Assembly (NCBI RefSeq): GCF_016056295.1
Contig: NZ_JAECZB010000102.1
Location: 62,001 to 126,000, forward strand
Direction of reading: 5' to 3'
DNA length: 64,000 nucleotides
Source of the DNA: Atlanticothrix silvestris CENA357
GTDB taxonomy: Bacteria > Cyanobacteriota > Cyanobacteriia > Cyanobacteriales > Nostocaceae
Position 1 is the first letter of the stretch; every line of letters begins with the position of its first letter. This document shows positions 8,294 to 18,512 of this stretch, piece after piece. Position numbers and translations under genes: made by a program. The notes beneath the pieces are model-generated. The model searched no databases, had not been told where the DNA came from, and was given only the letters and a program-made list of their open reading frames with translations.

Positions 8294-11200
8294 CTATTCC
8301 CATGATTGAAATTCATCAATGGTGCTACGAATTAGGGAAGTGATTTGAGCGCGACGGGTCTCAAAGTTGGCAGCAATATAAATGAGTAAAATGCCAACTA
8401 GTAAGCCAATAATCCATTTTAAAAAGGAGTACTGCAAACTAAAAATTACTGATTGATAGATTGTAGTAATTAAAAAAGTGGCTGTACCAATGTAGAGAAA
8501 AGCTCGTACTCGCAAAGCTAATCCAGCAAAAATGGCAATGAGGCTGAAAATTCCCGGAATCCAGGCTGTATCTTGATTAAATAAAATTGCCCACCCACAA
8601 ATTAAACCACTACCTAGCATTCTCAAAATATGCCGAGCTGCTTTGTACTCTGGTAGCCTCAGCTGGGTATCTACTTGAGCAATATACAACAGTGATAACC
8701 CAATGGGTGTTACATACCATAAAGCTTCAGTCAGGCGTAGGGAATCAAACCAACGGTAAAGCGCCCAATCAATCAATGCCACACTAATATAGGTAAAACG
8801 AATGTTTTCGCTCACCTTTGCTAGAAAAATGTAGAATCCAGCTGCGAGTACCAAGGTAATAGGGTAAGTTTGCAGTCTGGTTTCCCATAAAATTATCAGT
8901 GGTATGATGTAGGCGGCTTGTTGCCAAGGTCTTTTAGACCAACCCCAATTTTCCCAAGGCAGGATATACAGAAAATAAGCTACCACACAGGCGATCGCAC
9001 CGTTCCAAGGAAGTAACGGCCCAGCCCAAAATTTTCCCACTGCTGTCTCCCGCCAATAAACCCTCATCGCGGCTACCTCTAATAAACCAAGGTAAACCCA
9101 CATCTCGGCTCTTGTGATTCCTCCCAAGATGCTGGGGGAAGTGCGCGAATTTCGTCCTTGAAAGATGGCATAGCGAATCAAAAATACCCCTGTTGCCAAT
9201 CCCACCAAACGGTTAACTCCAATGGGAAGAGGAATAGCCGCCATTAATAAACAGCTACTCCAAGCCCAATGAAGATGAGCAATACCTTTGAGTTCTTGAG
9301 GAGTCAGGCGTAAGTAGCTTACAAGCCAAGGGGAGAGAATGCGATAAGCATACATGATGCTAGTACCTAGGGCAGACATGGCAATCAATCCATCACCTAA
9401 TGCTCCGCCTGAAGCTTGTAACATTTGATAAAACAGAAGTTCATAAGCAGAAATTGATACGCCAATAATTCCTAAGTACAGCAGGGGTTTAAAGTTCTCG
9501 CGTCGTCGCCCCACGCCAATAATAATTAAAGCTACACCCAAGGAATACAAACCTGTCCACTCGGTGAAGGTGTTCAAACGCAGCAATACACTGAATGCAC
9601 CATAAATTAATGGCAAAATGTGGAAGCTACTAGGAAGCCTTTCTAATTGGTATCGTCGTCGCCACCACTCGCCTAGAAACTGAGTGAGCAAACCCAAGGC
9701 AATGTTAGCAGCAGCAATTCTAATAACTGAATGTTCCCCAAAGCCCAATACTTGGGCAATTAACAATTCCAGACACCAACCGATGCCATAAAATGCCCAA
9801 TTTGTCGGTTCTCTCCAACTGCGATAAGCGATCGCCCCTAATGTAATGGCAGTGGCTGCTAAGTAAAATATTCCTGGTGTGACAACATTCCAATAAATTA
9901 ATGTCGAGTGTAGTGTCATAGTTACTAACTCAAAACTACACAATGCGATCGCCCATTGATCGCTTGCTTGGGCATATAGAGTTGCTAACTGATCACCGCG
10001 TCGGTTGAGAAATGTCCGCCCTAGCCATAAACTGAAAATGGCGATCGCTTCTACGACAAACCAACCTGCAATCGTTAACCGTGGTAGCCCAGGCAATCCT
10101 TCCCATAGCAGCGTAGCAATAAAAGTTAGACCAAAACCTACCGTAATTCCCGCAGTTACTTGGTTGCGTAAATAGCGCGTATTGACAAACATCACAACCG
10201 CAGCCACAGCTAAACCAATTAATCTGGTTTCTGGTTGCGGTAAAGTTAGCGTCTGGGACATACCCGCAGCCAGGACACTCAAGAAACTATTGGTAGTACG
10301 TTGTGTGACAGATGTGCTATTGGCTAAACCTGTAAGTGCTAAAGGTGTAATTAACCAAGTGACACCCCAATAATCTGGGCTAGTAGTAAAGCCATACCAA
10401 GACGATTCAGCATTAATCCACAATAGGGCAAAACTAACAACGGCAAGTCCTAAACCGATGTACCATGCACTACGTTGCCATAATCCACTTCTAAGGCTGA
10501 ATATCCATTCAGCCACCATCAAAGCTAACAAAATGCTTGCCCAGACTTCTTTGCTGAGAGTTGGCAATAACCAATTAATAGTAGAGCAAAGCGTGAATAC
10601 CCCCATGATGTGAGTAAAGTAGATCAAGAGGGCAGGGTTAGAAGAACGGCGTTTGGTAACGATGGCGATAGTGATTGTAGAACATAGCAGATTTAGCGAT
10701 CGCAATGTGGGATTTACTAAAGAAAGCGTGGTTAAACAGCTGCCAAATAATAATGCTAATATTTCGCCAAACTGGGCTAAGTCCCGCTTTTGGGTGCGAT
10801 ATAAATGATCTGCGATCGCTACCATCAAAATTAAGTAAGGAAATAAAGCTACACTCAGCAACGCCCAAGGTTGATTTTGAGCATTCGTGATTATAGTACC
10901 AGTAGCGATCGCCCATTCTTGCGCCCCAGAAGGAACTAACCGCCAACCCAACCAAATTGTCTGTAAACCAATAGCAAAAATTGCTGCCAAATCAACCTTT
11001 AAACTATGCCTATGCAAGCGACGAACCAAAAACCATAAACTCAATCCACTGACAGCTATTGCTTGCCAAGGATGATCGATTACAGCCACTAGCCAACCCA
11101 AGAAGAGTAAAACTCCGCCAAGTCTCTCCCAAACTAAGAGACCGAGGGGCAAAGGAGTAGTAGAAAGCAATTCTGCTTTTTGCTGTGCTAACCAAGTTGC

Positions 11201-12184
11201 CAGCCAGCCACAAATGCCAATAGCCAAGCCCAACTCAGTGACATCTACCCCAGCCACAAAAATTGCCCGTACCAGCAGTACTATTAGGGCATAAATAATT
11301 ACAGCAGCGTACAAACTCATGCCTGTTACAGTACGCCGCCTATCCTCATTTACTAATGGAAGAGGAGGGTTTGGTTGGAGGTAAAGATTTTGATAGATGG
11401 TAATGATAGCTGTACCTACCATTGCCACATAAACAGCAATTAAGGGAAAATTTGGTAATTGCCAACCCCAATGCAGATAAATCAATCCGAGAATATTGAC
11501 TAGAGGCAATTTCCCAGTTGATAAATTATGAAAAACTGCCCGATTGCTGCAAAGCAAAACTGTAACCAACGTCAAAGTAGGAAAAGCGATCGCCACTGTC
11601 AACCAGTCCAATGGATTTTGCCATAACCGGAAACTATCCATTGCCCAAAAGTTGACTGGTATCAATAACAAAGTGACAATCAGCAATGTCTGAGCCGTTA
11701 ATCTGAGGTTGGTTTGCCTACCTGCCCAAAAACTGAATCCCCAGAAACTCAAGGTATAAGCAAATAAAACCCCATATTGTCCAGAGGCAGGAAACCTCTC
11801 CCATTGACTAGCAGCTAGTACCCCAGAAGAAACCACTACCAGAAATACACCTAAAAATAGCAGCCAGCGGACACTCAATTCTGCCCCCAATGACTGCAAC
11901 ATTGTGGCTAAAAAGTTCGGTTTAGCTGGTTGTCTGGGGCTTTGTAAAACTCCCACAGGCAACTGCTTAACAGGGTCATAAGTTGCAACTGTTACCTGTG
12001 GTTCAGGTTCAATCTGGGCTTGCAATACTACTCGACAAGCTAGAAACTCGCGGCATAGTTGCCTGACTTGAGCATCAGAGATCAAACCTAAACGTAGCCA
12101 TATATCCAATCCTTCCAGTAATTGAGGATGGGAAGATGGTAATCTGATTTCAATTTCCAAAGGGCGGTCAAGTGGTGAAGACAT
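8294..12184 (-). CDS. Very large polytopic membrane protein, function unknown
   Basis: This 1296-residue protein has a soluble N-terminus of about 105 residues and then dozens of hydrophobic segments to the end. The N-terminal segment (LLEGLDIWLRLGLISDAQVRQLC) resembles the short helical lead of DUF2157-type membrane proteins. The body repeats segments of about 20 hydrophobic residues separated by short Trp- and Arg-rich loops, without any enzymatic motif that I recognise. Similar giant membrane proteins occur in many cyanobacteria. The ATG at 12184 has no competing upstream start. A transport or envelope role is only a guess. Confidence 0.85.
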   Translation of the reverse strand: MSSPLDRPLEIEIRLPSSHPQLLEGLDIWLRLGLISDAQVRQLCREFLACRVVLQAQIEPEPQVTVATYDPVKQLPVGVLQSPRQPAKPNFLATMLQSLGAELSVRWLLFLGVFLVVVSSGVLAASQWERFPASGQYGVLFAYTLSFWGFSFWAGRQTNLRLTAQTLLIVTLLLIPVNFWAMDSFRLWQNPLDWLTVAIAFPTLTLVTVLLCSNRAVFHNLSTGKLPLVNILGLIYLHWGWQLPNFPLIAVYVAMVGTAIITIYQNLYLQPNPPLPLVNEDRRRTVTGMSLYAAVIIYALIVLLVRAIFVAGVDVTELGLAIGICGWLATWLAQQKAELLSTTPLPLGLLVWERLGGVLLFLGWLVAVIDHPWQAIAVSGLSLWFLVRRLHRHSLKVDLAAIFAIGLQTIWLGWRLVPSGAQEWAIATGTIITNAQNQPWALLSVALFPYLILMVAIADHLYRTQKRDLAQFGEILALLFGSCLTTLSLVNPTLRSLNLLCSTITIAIVTKRRSSNPALLIYFTHIMGVFTLCSTINWLLPTLSKEVWASILLALMVAEWIFSLRSGLWQRSAWYIGLGLAVVSFALLWINAESSWYGFTTSPDYWGVTWLITPLALTGLANSTSVTQRTTNSFLSVLAAGMSQTLTLPQPETRLIGLAVAAVVMFVNTRYLRNQVTAGITVGFGLTFIATLLWEGLPGLPRLTIAGWFVVEAIAIFSLWLGRTFLNRRGDQLATLYAQASDQWAIALCSFELVTMTLHSTLIYWNVVTPGIFYLAATAITLGAIAYRSWREPTNWAFYGIGWCLELLIAQVLGFGEHSVIRIAAANIALGLLTQFLGEWWRRRYQLERLPSSFHILPLIYGAFSVLLRLNTFTEWTGLYSLGVALIIIGVGRRRENFKPLLYLGIIGVSISAYELLFYQMLQASGGALGDGLIAMSALGTSIMYAYRILSPWLVSYLRLTPQELKGIAHLHWAWSSCLLMAAIPLPIGVNRLVGLATGVFLIRYAIFQGRNSRTSPSILGGITRAEMWVYLGLLEVAAMRVYWRETAVGKFWAGPLLPWNGAIACVVAYFLYILPWENWGWSKRPWQQAAYIIPLIILWETRLQTYPITLVLAAGFYIFLAKVSENIRFTYISVALIDWALYRWFDSLRLTEALWYVTPIGLSLLYIAQVDTQLRLPEYKAARHILRMLGSGLICGWAILFNQDTAWIPGIFSLIAIFAGLALRVRAFLYIGTATFLITTIYQSVIFSLQYSFLKWIIGLLVGILLIYIAANFETRRAQITSLIRSTIDEFQSWE

Positions 12185-12478
12185 GAGTGGCAGCCCTACA
12201 AATATGTACTTAAATCATGGGTTTGATTAAGTATATTTTGGTTCTATTTGTGCCACTTATTCGGCTGACTAATCTTAATTTTTAATTGAATCTTGGAAAA
12301 ATGGCAGTGCAGTATCGATGGCGATCGCCTTCTTTGTAAACTTACACTTAATAATTAATTTTTTGACTGCTCTCTTTCTTTGGGCACTTTGCGTACTTTG
12401 TGGTAGCCTGCGGCAAGCCACTTCTCTACGAGACGCTACGCGAACGCGTCTACATCTAATAAATATTTAAGTGCATCC
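12185..12478. other. Spacer with dispersed repeat
   Basis: The spacer has no ORF of note. It carries a HIP1 site near 12322, and 12423-12446 holds the second copy of the TCTCTACGAGACGCT repeat seen at 1430. Confidence 0.5.
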
Positions 12479-14155
12479 TTATAGAGAATTAGTATCATAT
12501 TCACGATTTTCTAGCAAAATTACAGGTATATGGCTAGTTTCCAAGACTGCTTGTGATACTGAGCCTAACAGCACTTGTTCCCAAGGTTGATGGCCGCGTT
12601 TTCCCATCACGATCGCAGTTACATGAAACTCCTCGGCGATGCGAATAATTTCTTCTGGCACAGCGCCTGTAATAGTCAAAAATTCATATTTGATATCAGA
12701 TAATAACTGTTTAGTTTGTTGTTTTATTTGTTGAATATCTTGCTGGCTGGAAGTATTAATTACATGCAAAATAATTGCCTCACCATTACTGCGACGTGCT
12801 AAATCTGCAACTTTCGTTAAAACTTCTGTAGCCAAACTAGAAGTATCTACTGCTGCTAGCAATAGAGTACGAGTAGAAACTGTAACTTTAGTAGGATCAA
12901 CTTCGCCCTTAGTTAACAATTTAGGAGCGAAAGTCATAGTTGACCAAGCCCCTAATGGTGCAGTGATTAAAATTGAAAGAGCTGCGATCGCTAGTATAGT
13001 TTCTCCTCCCGCAATTCCTTGAGAAAGAGGAATTGCCCCAATGGCAGCTTGAACTGTAGCTTTGGCTGAATTCCCTGGTAATAAAAATAGTCTTTCTCGC
13101 CAATTCCAATTACTACCCAAAGTCGAGAGATACCAGCCCAGCATCCGACCAATCAATAAACCAATTGCCAAAATTAAAATACCAGGTAATAGAATCTTCT
13201 CTAATACTTGTAGTTGAATAGTTGCTCCTAACAATACAAACAAAAAAATCTCGGCTACTATCCATAAACTATCAAATCCGCCGCGTAATCTCCTGGCTAG
13301 AGGAGCATCTAATTCAATTAAGAAAAACCCCATAGCCATTGCTGCTAAATAACCAGAAAAGTAAGGCAAATCATGAGCAACAATTACCAAAAATAAGGCT
13401 AAACTAGCAGCAATTACAGTATCTTGAACGATGTTCTGAGTCCAGTTTTGTTTGGTTAAAACTACAACCAATAAACGAGCTGCTAAATACCCCAATAACA
13501 CTCCCAGAAATATTTGCATGATAATTTGCAATGGCAGCAGTTGGAGAGCAGTAAAAGTGAATCCCCCAGGTAGGACAATCTGCTCAATACCTCCGTCACC
13601 TAAGAAACTCAACAGTAGGCTAAAAACTAGCAATAGCAGCACATCAGATAAGGCACTACCAGTTAAAATGGCATCGGGAATGCCTTTAGTAACACCCCAG
13701 CCCAAACTTTTAAGTCTCAGCATTCCTGGAACAATCACAGCCGGAGATTCAGCGCCAATCACACAACCCAAGAGTAAGCCAATGGGAAAGTCAAATTTAA
13801 AAATTACCATAGCGGCAAAAGCAATGGCGATCGCTTCGATTGCTGCTGGCAAAAAACCCAAGCGCAGCGCGACACTTCCTTGTTGAGCTAGTTTTTCTCT
13901 ATCTAGCCCCAGTCCGGCTTTCATTAAGATAATCATCACTGCCAAAGTTCTCAATTCATCAGCAGCACCCAGCACATCTTCACTGATGACATTACGAACT
14001 TGGGGGCCAAGGATAATTCCCACTAAAATCATCCCAATTAAAGGCGGAGCGCCTAAACGACGGGCAAGTTGACCCCCAAAAAAGCCGATGATTAAAACCC
14101 ACAATACACTGGCTAACATTCCACGACTCCAGAAACGAAATTTGTAGATAAACAC
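12479..14155 (-). CDS. Cation:proton antiporter fused to a C-terminal UspA domain
   Basis: This 558-residue protein joins about 12-13 membrane segments (to about residue 410) to a universal-stress-protein domain. The membrane part resembles the NHA branch of Na+/H+ antiporters (IGAESPAVIVPGML and the GIPDAILTGSALSD segment). Where the ion-binding Asp-Asp or Asn-Asp pair is expected it reads Ser-Asp. The UspA domain has the nucleotide-binding pattern G-2X-G-9X-G-S in MGKRGHQPWEQVLLGS, so ATP could regulate transport. Translation may begin at the internal ATG at 14119 (MLASVLWV), as the first 12 residues look unlike a membrane-protein start. Probable role: pH or Na+ homeostasis in the plasma or thylakoid membrane. 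Confidence 0.85.
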   Translation of the reverse strand: MFIYKFRFWSRGMLASVLWVLIIGFFGGQLARRLGAPPLIGMILVGIILGPQVRNVISEDVLGAADELRTLAVMIILMKAGLGLDREKLAQQGSVALRLGFLPAAIEAIAIAFAAMVIFKFDFPIGLLLGCVIGAESPAVIVPGMLRLKSLGWGVTKGIPDAILTGSALSDVLLLLVFSLLLSFLGDGGIEQIVLPGGFTFTALQLLPLQIIMQIFLGVLLGYLAARLLVVVLTKQNWTQNIVQDTVIAASLALFLVIVAHDLPYFSGYLAAMAMGFFLIELDAPLARRLRGGFDSLWIVAEIFLFVLLGATIQLQVLEKILLPGILILAIGLLIGRMLGWYLSTLGSNWNWRERLFLLPGNSAKATVQAAIGAIPLSQGIAGGETILAIAALSILITAPLGAWSTMTFAPKLLTKGEVDPTKVTVSTRTLLLAAVDTSSLATEVLTKVADLARRSNGEAIILHVINTSSQQDIQQIKQQTKQLLSDIKYEFLTITGAVPEEIIRIAEEFHVTAIVMGKRGHQPWEQVLLGSVSQAVLETSHIPVILLENREYDTNSL

Positions 14156-14467
14156 TTTCTACAAGAGAGTCAGGTAATGCATTTAGCCAAGCCCTACTCT
14201 CCCGCAGTTAGGAAAGTAGGAACCATCAGCCATCCAGATCACATTTACAGAACTGGAAGGGCGGTTTTGGCGAGCTCCATCGCCATTAAATTAGGTAAAC
14301 AATACCATTTTTAATTGGCATTGTGAAAAGCTATTTCCTTTACTCTACTTCATGTCGAAAAATTAAGGAATATTGCAATTCCATGAAAACCTGGAGGGTA
14401 AGCGAGAAATCAGCCAAAAGACCGTGATACGATGCTTTCGGTAAATGTCAAGATTGGGAGAAGACCT

Positions 14468-15688
14468 TTGACACTACGGGTTGCTGTTGTTGGGTCAGGC
14501 CCTGCTGGTTCATCTGCCGCTGAAACACTGGCCAAAGCAGGAATTGAAACTTATTTGTTTGAGCGTAAGCTAGACAATGCCAAACCCTGCGGGGGAGCTA
14601 TTCCCCTGTGTATGGTGGGTGAATTTGACCTACCACCAGAGATTATCGATCGCCAAGTGCGAAAGATGAAAATGATTTCGCCCTCAAATCGTGAGGTTGA
14701 TATCAATCTGGTAAATCAAGATGAATATATAGGAATGTGCCGCCGTGAAGTTCTAGACGGTTTCATGCGTGATCGCGCGGCAAAACTCGGCGCAAATTTA
14801 ATTAATGCGACTGTTCATAAACTCGATATACCCATAAACAATACTGAGCCTTATACTATCCATTACGTTGACCATACAGCAGGCGGCGGACAGGGCATTA
14901 CCAAAACCCTGAAAGTGGATTTAATCATTGGGGCAGATGGGGCTAATTCCCGGATTGCCAAAGAAATGGATGCTGGGGATTACAATTATGCGATCGCTTT
15001 CCAAGAGCGCATTCGCCTACCCGAAGATAAAATGGCGTATTACAACAACCTTGCCGAAATGTATGTCGGCAATGATGTTTCTACCGACTTCTACGCCTGG
15101 GTTTTCCCCAAATATGACCACGTAGCCGTGGGTACTGGCACAATGCATGTCAACAAAGCCAGTATCAAACAGTTGCAAGCTGGTATCCGCGCCCGTGCTT
15201 CCGAGAAGCTAGCAGGCGGTAAAATTATCAAAGTCGAAGCACACCCAATTCCTGAGCATCCACGTCCTCGTCGCGTTGTAGGTCGCATCGCTTTAGTCGG
15301 AGATGCTGCTGGCTATGTTACCAAGTCTTCTGGTGAAGGCATTTATTTCGCCGCTAAGTCTGGGCGGATGTGTGCTGAAACCATTGTGGAAATGTCCAAT
15401 AGTGGTAGCCGCATTCCCACAGAAGACGACCTCAAGGTTTACATCAAGCGCTGGGATAAAAAATACGGACTCACTTACAAGGTATTAGATATCTTGCAAA
15501 GTGTGTTCTATCGTTCCGACGCTACCCGCGAAGCCTTTGTGGAAATGTGCGGTGATATGGATGTGCAGAAATTAACATTCGATAGCTATCTGTATAAGAC
15601 AGTTGTCCCAGCCAATCCCATCACTCAACTGAAAATTACTGCCAAGACCCTTGGTAGCCTAATTCGCGGTAACGCCTTAGCTCCTTAA
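14468..15688 (+). CDS. chlP: Geranylgeranyl reductase
   Basis: ChlP reduces the geranylgeranyl group of chlorophyllide esters or geranylgeranyl-PP to phytyl, for chlorophyll and tocopherol. The FAD-binding GSGPAGSSAAE lies at the N-terminus, KPCGGAIPLCM follows, and GDAAGYVTKSSGEGI is the second FAD motif. The TTG at 14468 is preferred. It gives the family N-terminus MTLRVAVVGSGPAGSS and a 406-residue protein, and GGGAGA-like sequence lies about 6 nt upstream. An ATG at 14432 would add 12 residues not seen in relatives. It is transcribed alone, with GGGCAT-type repeats downstream. Confidence 0.95.
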   Translation: MTLRVAVVGSGPAGSSAAETLAKAGIETYLFERKLDNAKPCGGAIPLCMVGEFDLPPEIIDRQVRKMKMISPSNREVDINLVNQDEYIGMCRREVLDGFMRDRAAKLGANLINATVHKLDIPINNTEPYTIHYVDHTAGGGQGITKTLKVDLIIGADGANSRIAKEMDAGDYNYAIAFQERIRLPEDKMAYYNNLAEMYVGNDVSTDFYAWVFPKYDHVAVGTGTMHVNKASIKQLQAGIRARASEKLAGGKIIKVEAHPIPEHPRPRRVVGRIALVGDAAGYVTKSSGEGIYFAAKSGRMCAETIVEMSNSGSRIPTEDDLKVYIKRWDKKYGLTYKVLDILQSVFYRSDATREAFVEMCGDMDVQKLTFDSYLYKTVVPANPITQLKITAKTLGSLIRGNALAP

Positions 15689-15717
15689 AGTAGGGCATGG
15701 GGCAATGCTTCTCGGTT

Positions 15718-15990
15718 AAAGGAAAAAGGGTAAGGGGGAAAGGGAAAGAAAAAACCTTTAACCCTTCCCCTTTAACCTTTTCCCAAAACCCGATCCGAAT
15801 TAAAAATACTTAAGCGAGAAGTCTTGGGGCATGGGGCATGGGGCATTGGGCATTGGACATGTGGAAAAAGGGGCAAAGGGGAATGGGTAAGGGGGAAAGG
15901 GTTTATTTCTTCGTCCTTTACCCTTTACCCTTTAACCTTTTCCCCTCTTGTTGCTCCCCTGCTCCCTGCCCCTCTGCTTCTTCCCCTGCC
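15718..15990. repeat. GGGCAT / purine-pyrimidine inverted repeat block
   Basis: This spacer holds two related units. Between 15718 and 15784 a GGGTAAGGGGGAAAGG arm faces CCCTTCCCCTTTAACC. From about 15825 a run of GGGGCATGGGGCATTGG is followed by another purine arm and a pyrimidine arm (CCTTTACCCTTTACCC) up to about 15990. The same order recurs at 31526-31652. The arms could fold into long hairpins and may end chlP and txlA transcripts from both sides. Confidence 0.75.
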
Positions 15991-16581
15991 TTAATTAACT
16001 ACTTGACTACCATGACTGCGCGGGTCATCTTGACTGTTCGCTGGTGCAACTGGGGCTGAAAATTTGGAAACTTGCCCACTAGCTTGAGCATAAGGTAGAG
16101 ATGAACCAGTAACCAAACCATCTAAATTGCTGGCCATGACTAGACGGGGTTGATCGCCGATCGCTTGGGCGATAGCTTCTCCGTTCTTAGCCAAAAATAC
16201 AAAATGGGGAATGCCATCTACACGATATTTCAGCATCTCTGGCAGCCATTTGGTGTTATCGACGTTCAACATGACAAAATTAACTTTGTCAGCGTACTGT
16301 TGTTCTAATTCAGCTATATCTGGAGCCATTTTTTGGCAGACAGTACACCAATCAGCATAAAATTCTACTATTGATGGCTTACCGTTGCTGATAGCTACTT
16401 CCAAAGGTATTGATGTCTCTTCTAATTGAACCAAAGAAGCTGAAGTTGTCTCAGTTCGCAATCCTACGACTAAAGCAACACTAAGAGCGATCGCCACTAT
16501 TGCAATTAAGAAATTTCTCACACGCACGCCCATCGTAGATACAGGCTTTTCAGGCGAATTAACTGGTGAATATTTAGTCAT
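15991..16581 (-). CDS. txlA: Thioredoxin-like membrane-anchored protein (TxlA/HCF164 type)
   Basis: This 196-residue protein has one membrane anchor at about residues 23-41 (FLIAIVAIALSVALVVGL) and then a thioredoxin fold with the active site ADWCTVCQKMAP. The cis-Pro loop is DGIPHFVFL. TxlA and its plant homologue HCF164 carry reducing power across or along the thylakoid membrane and are needed for cytochrome b6f assembly. The low-complexity C-terminal tail (about residues 160-196) is not part of the fold. It is divergent from the ferredoxin-like gene at 16749. Confidence 0.9.
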   Translation of the reverse strand: MTKYSPVNSPEKPVSTMGVRVRNFLIAIVAIALSVALVVGLRTETTSASLVQLEETSIPLEVAISNGKPSIVEFYADWCTVCQKMAPDIAELEQQYADKVNFVMLNVDNTKWLPEMLKYRVDGIPHFVFLAKNGEAIAQAIGDQPRLVMASNLDGLVTGSSLPYAQASGQVSKFSAPVAPANSQDDPRSHGSQVVN

Positions 16582-16748
16582 AACAAATTTATTAAAACTT
16601 ATTAAGCAATTTCCTCTTCAGTTTAACTGACCGAAACCAAGGTCTAGTGCGTAGGGTGAGGTGAAAGCCAGTGTAGCGTTTACGAATTACGAATTACGAA
16701 TTATCCAGCCCTAGTACGCTACAACAGAAAAAACCCTCTGCTAAACCT

Positions 16749-17153
16749 GTGAAAAAACGAGTTACCCTGACCTTTCCCAAACGTGCTGTTCAAATGCCAG
16801 TCACTTACGTCTTGGCAAAAGAATTTAACGTAGCTGCTAATATTATCCGCGCCCAAGTTGCCCCCAATCAAATTGGCAACCTCGTGGTAGAACTATCGGG
16901 AGACATTGATCAGTTAGATGCTGCTATTGAATGGATGCGATCACGGCATATTAATGTTTCCTATACTTTAGGTGAAATTGCCATAGATGAAGATGTATGT
17001 GTCCACTGCGGCTTATGCACTGGGGTTTGCCCTACTGAAGCCCTTAGTCTTCATCCAGAGACATACAAATTGACATTCACGCGATCGCGTTGCATTGTTT
17101 GTGAACAATGTATCCCTACCTGTCCTGTACAGGCAATCTCAACCAATCTTTAA
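16749..17153 (+). CDS. NIL domain 4Fe-4S ferredoxin-like protein
   Basis: This 134-residue protein has an N-terminal NIL domain (about 1-75), best known from the C-terminus of methionine ABC-transporter ATPases, where it binds substrate. It is followed by two 4Fe-4S motifs: CVHCGLCTGVCP and CIVCEQCIPTCP. It starts at GTG 16749. NIL-ferredoxin fusions are widespread in cyanobacteria and may take part in sulfur or methionine metabolism, but the reaction is not established. Its stop overlaps the convergent DUF3616 gene by 4 bp. Confidence 0.9.
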   Translation: MKKRVTLTFPKRAVQMPVTYVLAKEFNVAANIIRAQVAPNQIGNLVVELSGDIDQLDAAIEWMRSRHINVSYTLGEIAIDEDVCVHCGLCTGVCPTEALSLHPETYKLTFTRSRCIVCEQCIPTCPVQAISTNL

Positions 17154-18217
17154 TCCAGGCTAAACACATCTGCCATCACACCACTATCTCCTACCAGCCT
17201 ATTTTGTGCTGGAGAGTCATAAACCACTAATAGCGAAGGTACACCAGTAATATCATTAAACAAGGTAATTCCCTCCGGGCGATCGTCTCCATTTCCGTAG
17301 GGAAGATCAAGCAGCAATTCAGGATTATTCAAAACATTTTCTTGCATATTTACACCATTTTTTAAGCGATAAACTTGCACCTTGCCATCTAAAACCATTG
17401 TTGGGCCAGCCAAAATTAATAAGTCATCGCCATCCAAACATAAATCCCGAATACCTAACCCATTTAACCAAACAAAATGTTTTTTATATCTTTGTTTGTC
17501 TGCGCCAATTTTTTGTAACTTCATTACATCTGGGCTAGAGTTTTCTAATTCTATCTCTAGCATCATTGCCCAACCACGCAACACAGGGCCGCGCAAACCT
17601 AAAAAAATTCGATTTTGATAAACAGCTATTCCCTCAATATCAAAACCATTATCTTTACCAGGAATTTTAGCGTTAATAAATAAGCCCAAGTGCGGATCGT
17701 CTGCTAAATGTTTGGTCAGCAAATTACCGTCTTTTTTGAGATCTAATTTGGCGGCGCTCAATTGTACATCAGGATTTTGAGGATGAGGGCAAGATGCCAA
17801 TAATTCACCGTCGATTAACGGAATTTTTCCTAAGATATAGCGATTGTGTTCTGATTCTATTTGTGTGAGCCTGAGAATATTTTCAGGATCATTATTCTCT
17901 GTTTTAGTTTTTTCGCGTTTCCAGCTATGGGAGCCAACAAACCAAAGATAATAATCGTCATAAGCAATTCCTTCAATATCAATTTCATTATTCTCTGATT
18001 CAGGTAAGCTGATAAATTCTGCTACCCGAAATTGTTTGTGTTTTGCAAAGTTTTGTGAATCAACAAAAGAAAGACGTTCAATAGAAGAAGTTTCATCTGA
18101 TCCAAACCACAAATGATGATCAGGAGTAAATCGCAAAGCTGAAATGTCTTTCCTGTGTTCTTGAAAATTGTCGCTAAACATCAGAGAAACTTGATGGAGC
18201 AGGTGTGAATTCAGCAT
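17150..18217 (-). CDS. DUF3616-family protein
   Basis: This 355-residue protein matches DUF3616: a beta-propeller-like series of strands with DIEGIAYDDYYLWFVGSHS, NGFDIEGIAVYQNRIFLGLRG and PEGITLFNDITGVPSLLVVYD. The repeated DIEGIA motifs suggest a phytase-like or esterase-like propeller. There is no signal peptide, and the function is unknown. The last codons overlap the ferredoxin gene tail to tail. Alternative start Met13 (MFSDNF) is possible. Confidence 0.85.
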   Translation of the reverse strand: MLNSHLLHQVSLMFSDNFQEHRKDISALRFTPDHHLWFGSDETSSIERLSFVDSQNFAKHKQFRVAEFISLPESENNEIDIEGIAYDDYYLWFVGSHSWKREKTKTENNDPENILRLTQIESEHNRYILGKIPLIDGELLASCPHPQNPDVQLSAAKLDLKKDGNLLTKHLADDPHLGLFINAKIPGKDNGFDIEGIAVYQNRIFLGLRGPVLRGWAMMLEIELENSSPDVMKLQKIGADKQRYKKHFVWLNGLGIRDLCLDGDDLLILAGPTMVLDGKVQVYRLKNGVNMQENVLNNPELLLDLPYGNGDDRPEGITLFNDITGVPSLLVVYDSPAQNRLVGDSGVMADVFSLD

Positions 18218-18512
18218 TTAACTTAGTCTCTTTTATTCAAAAATACTAAATTTCTATTTTAATATGCTTTAATACTGAGCAATATAAAATTTGCCAAAAC
18301 CTTAGTCAGAATGCACTTTAGCAAGTAACTTGTGTTTTAAATCTTTAGTATTATTTGTATTTTTTTACAAAAATATCTAGTATCGATGGTAACAATAATA
18401 CTTACTTCTAAAGTATTATTTAAAAAAATATCAATAGATAGATAGATAGATGGAAAGTTTTAACTAATGCTATTATGCAATAACCTGATTAAGTAGGTCA
18501 TTGCTATCAAAT
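18218..18512. promoter_or_regulatory. AT-rich divergent spacer with (GATA)n microsatellite
   Basis: The spacer is AT-rich and separates the divergent DUF3616 and CHAD genes. A short tetranucleotide run of four to five GATA units lies at about 18434-18452, a likely site of slippage. No operator was recognised. Confidence 0.5.
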
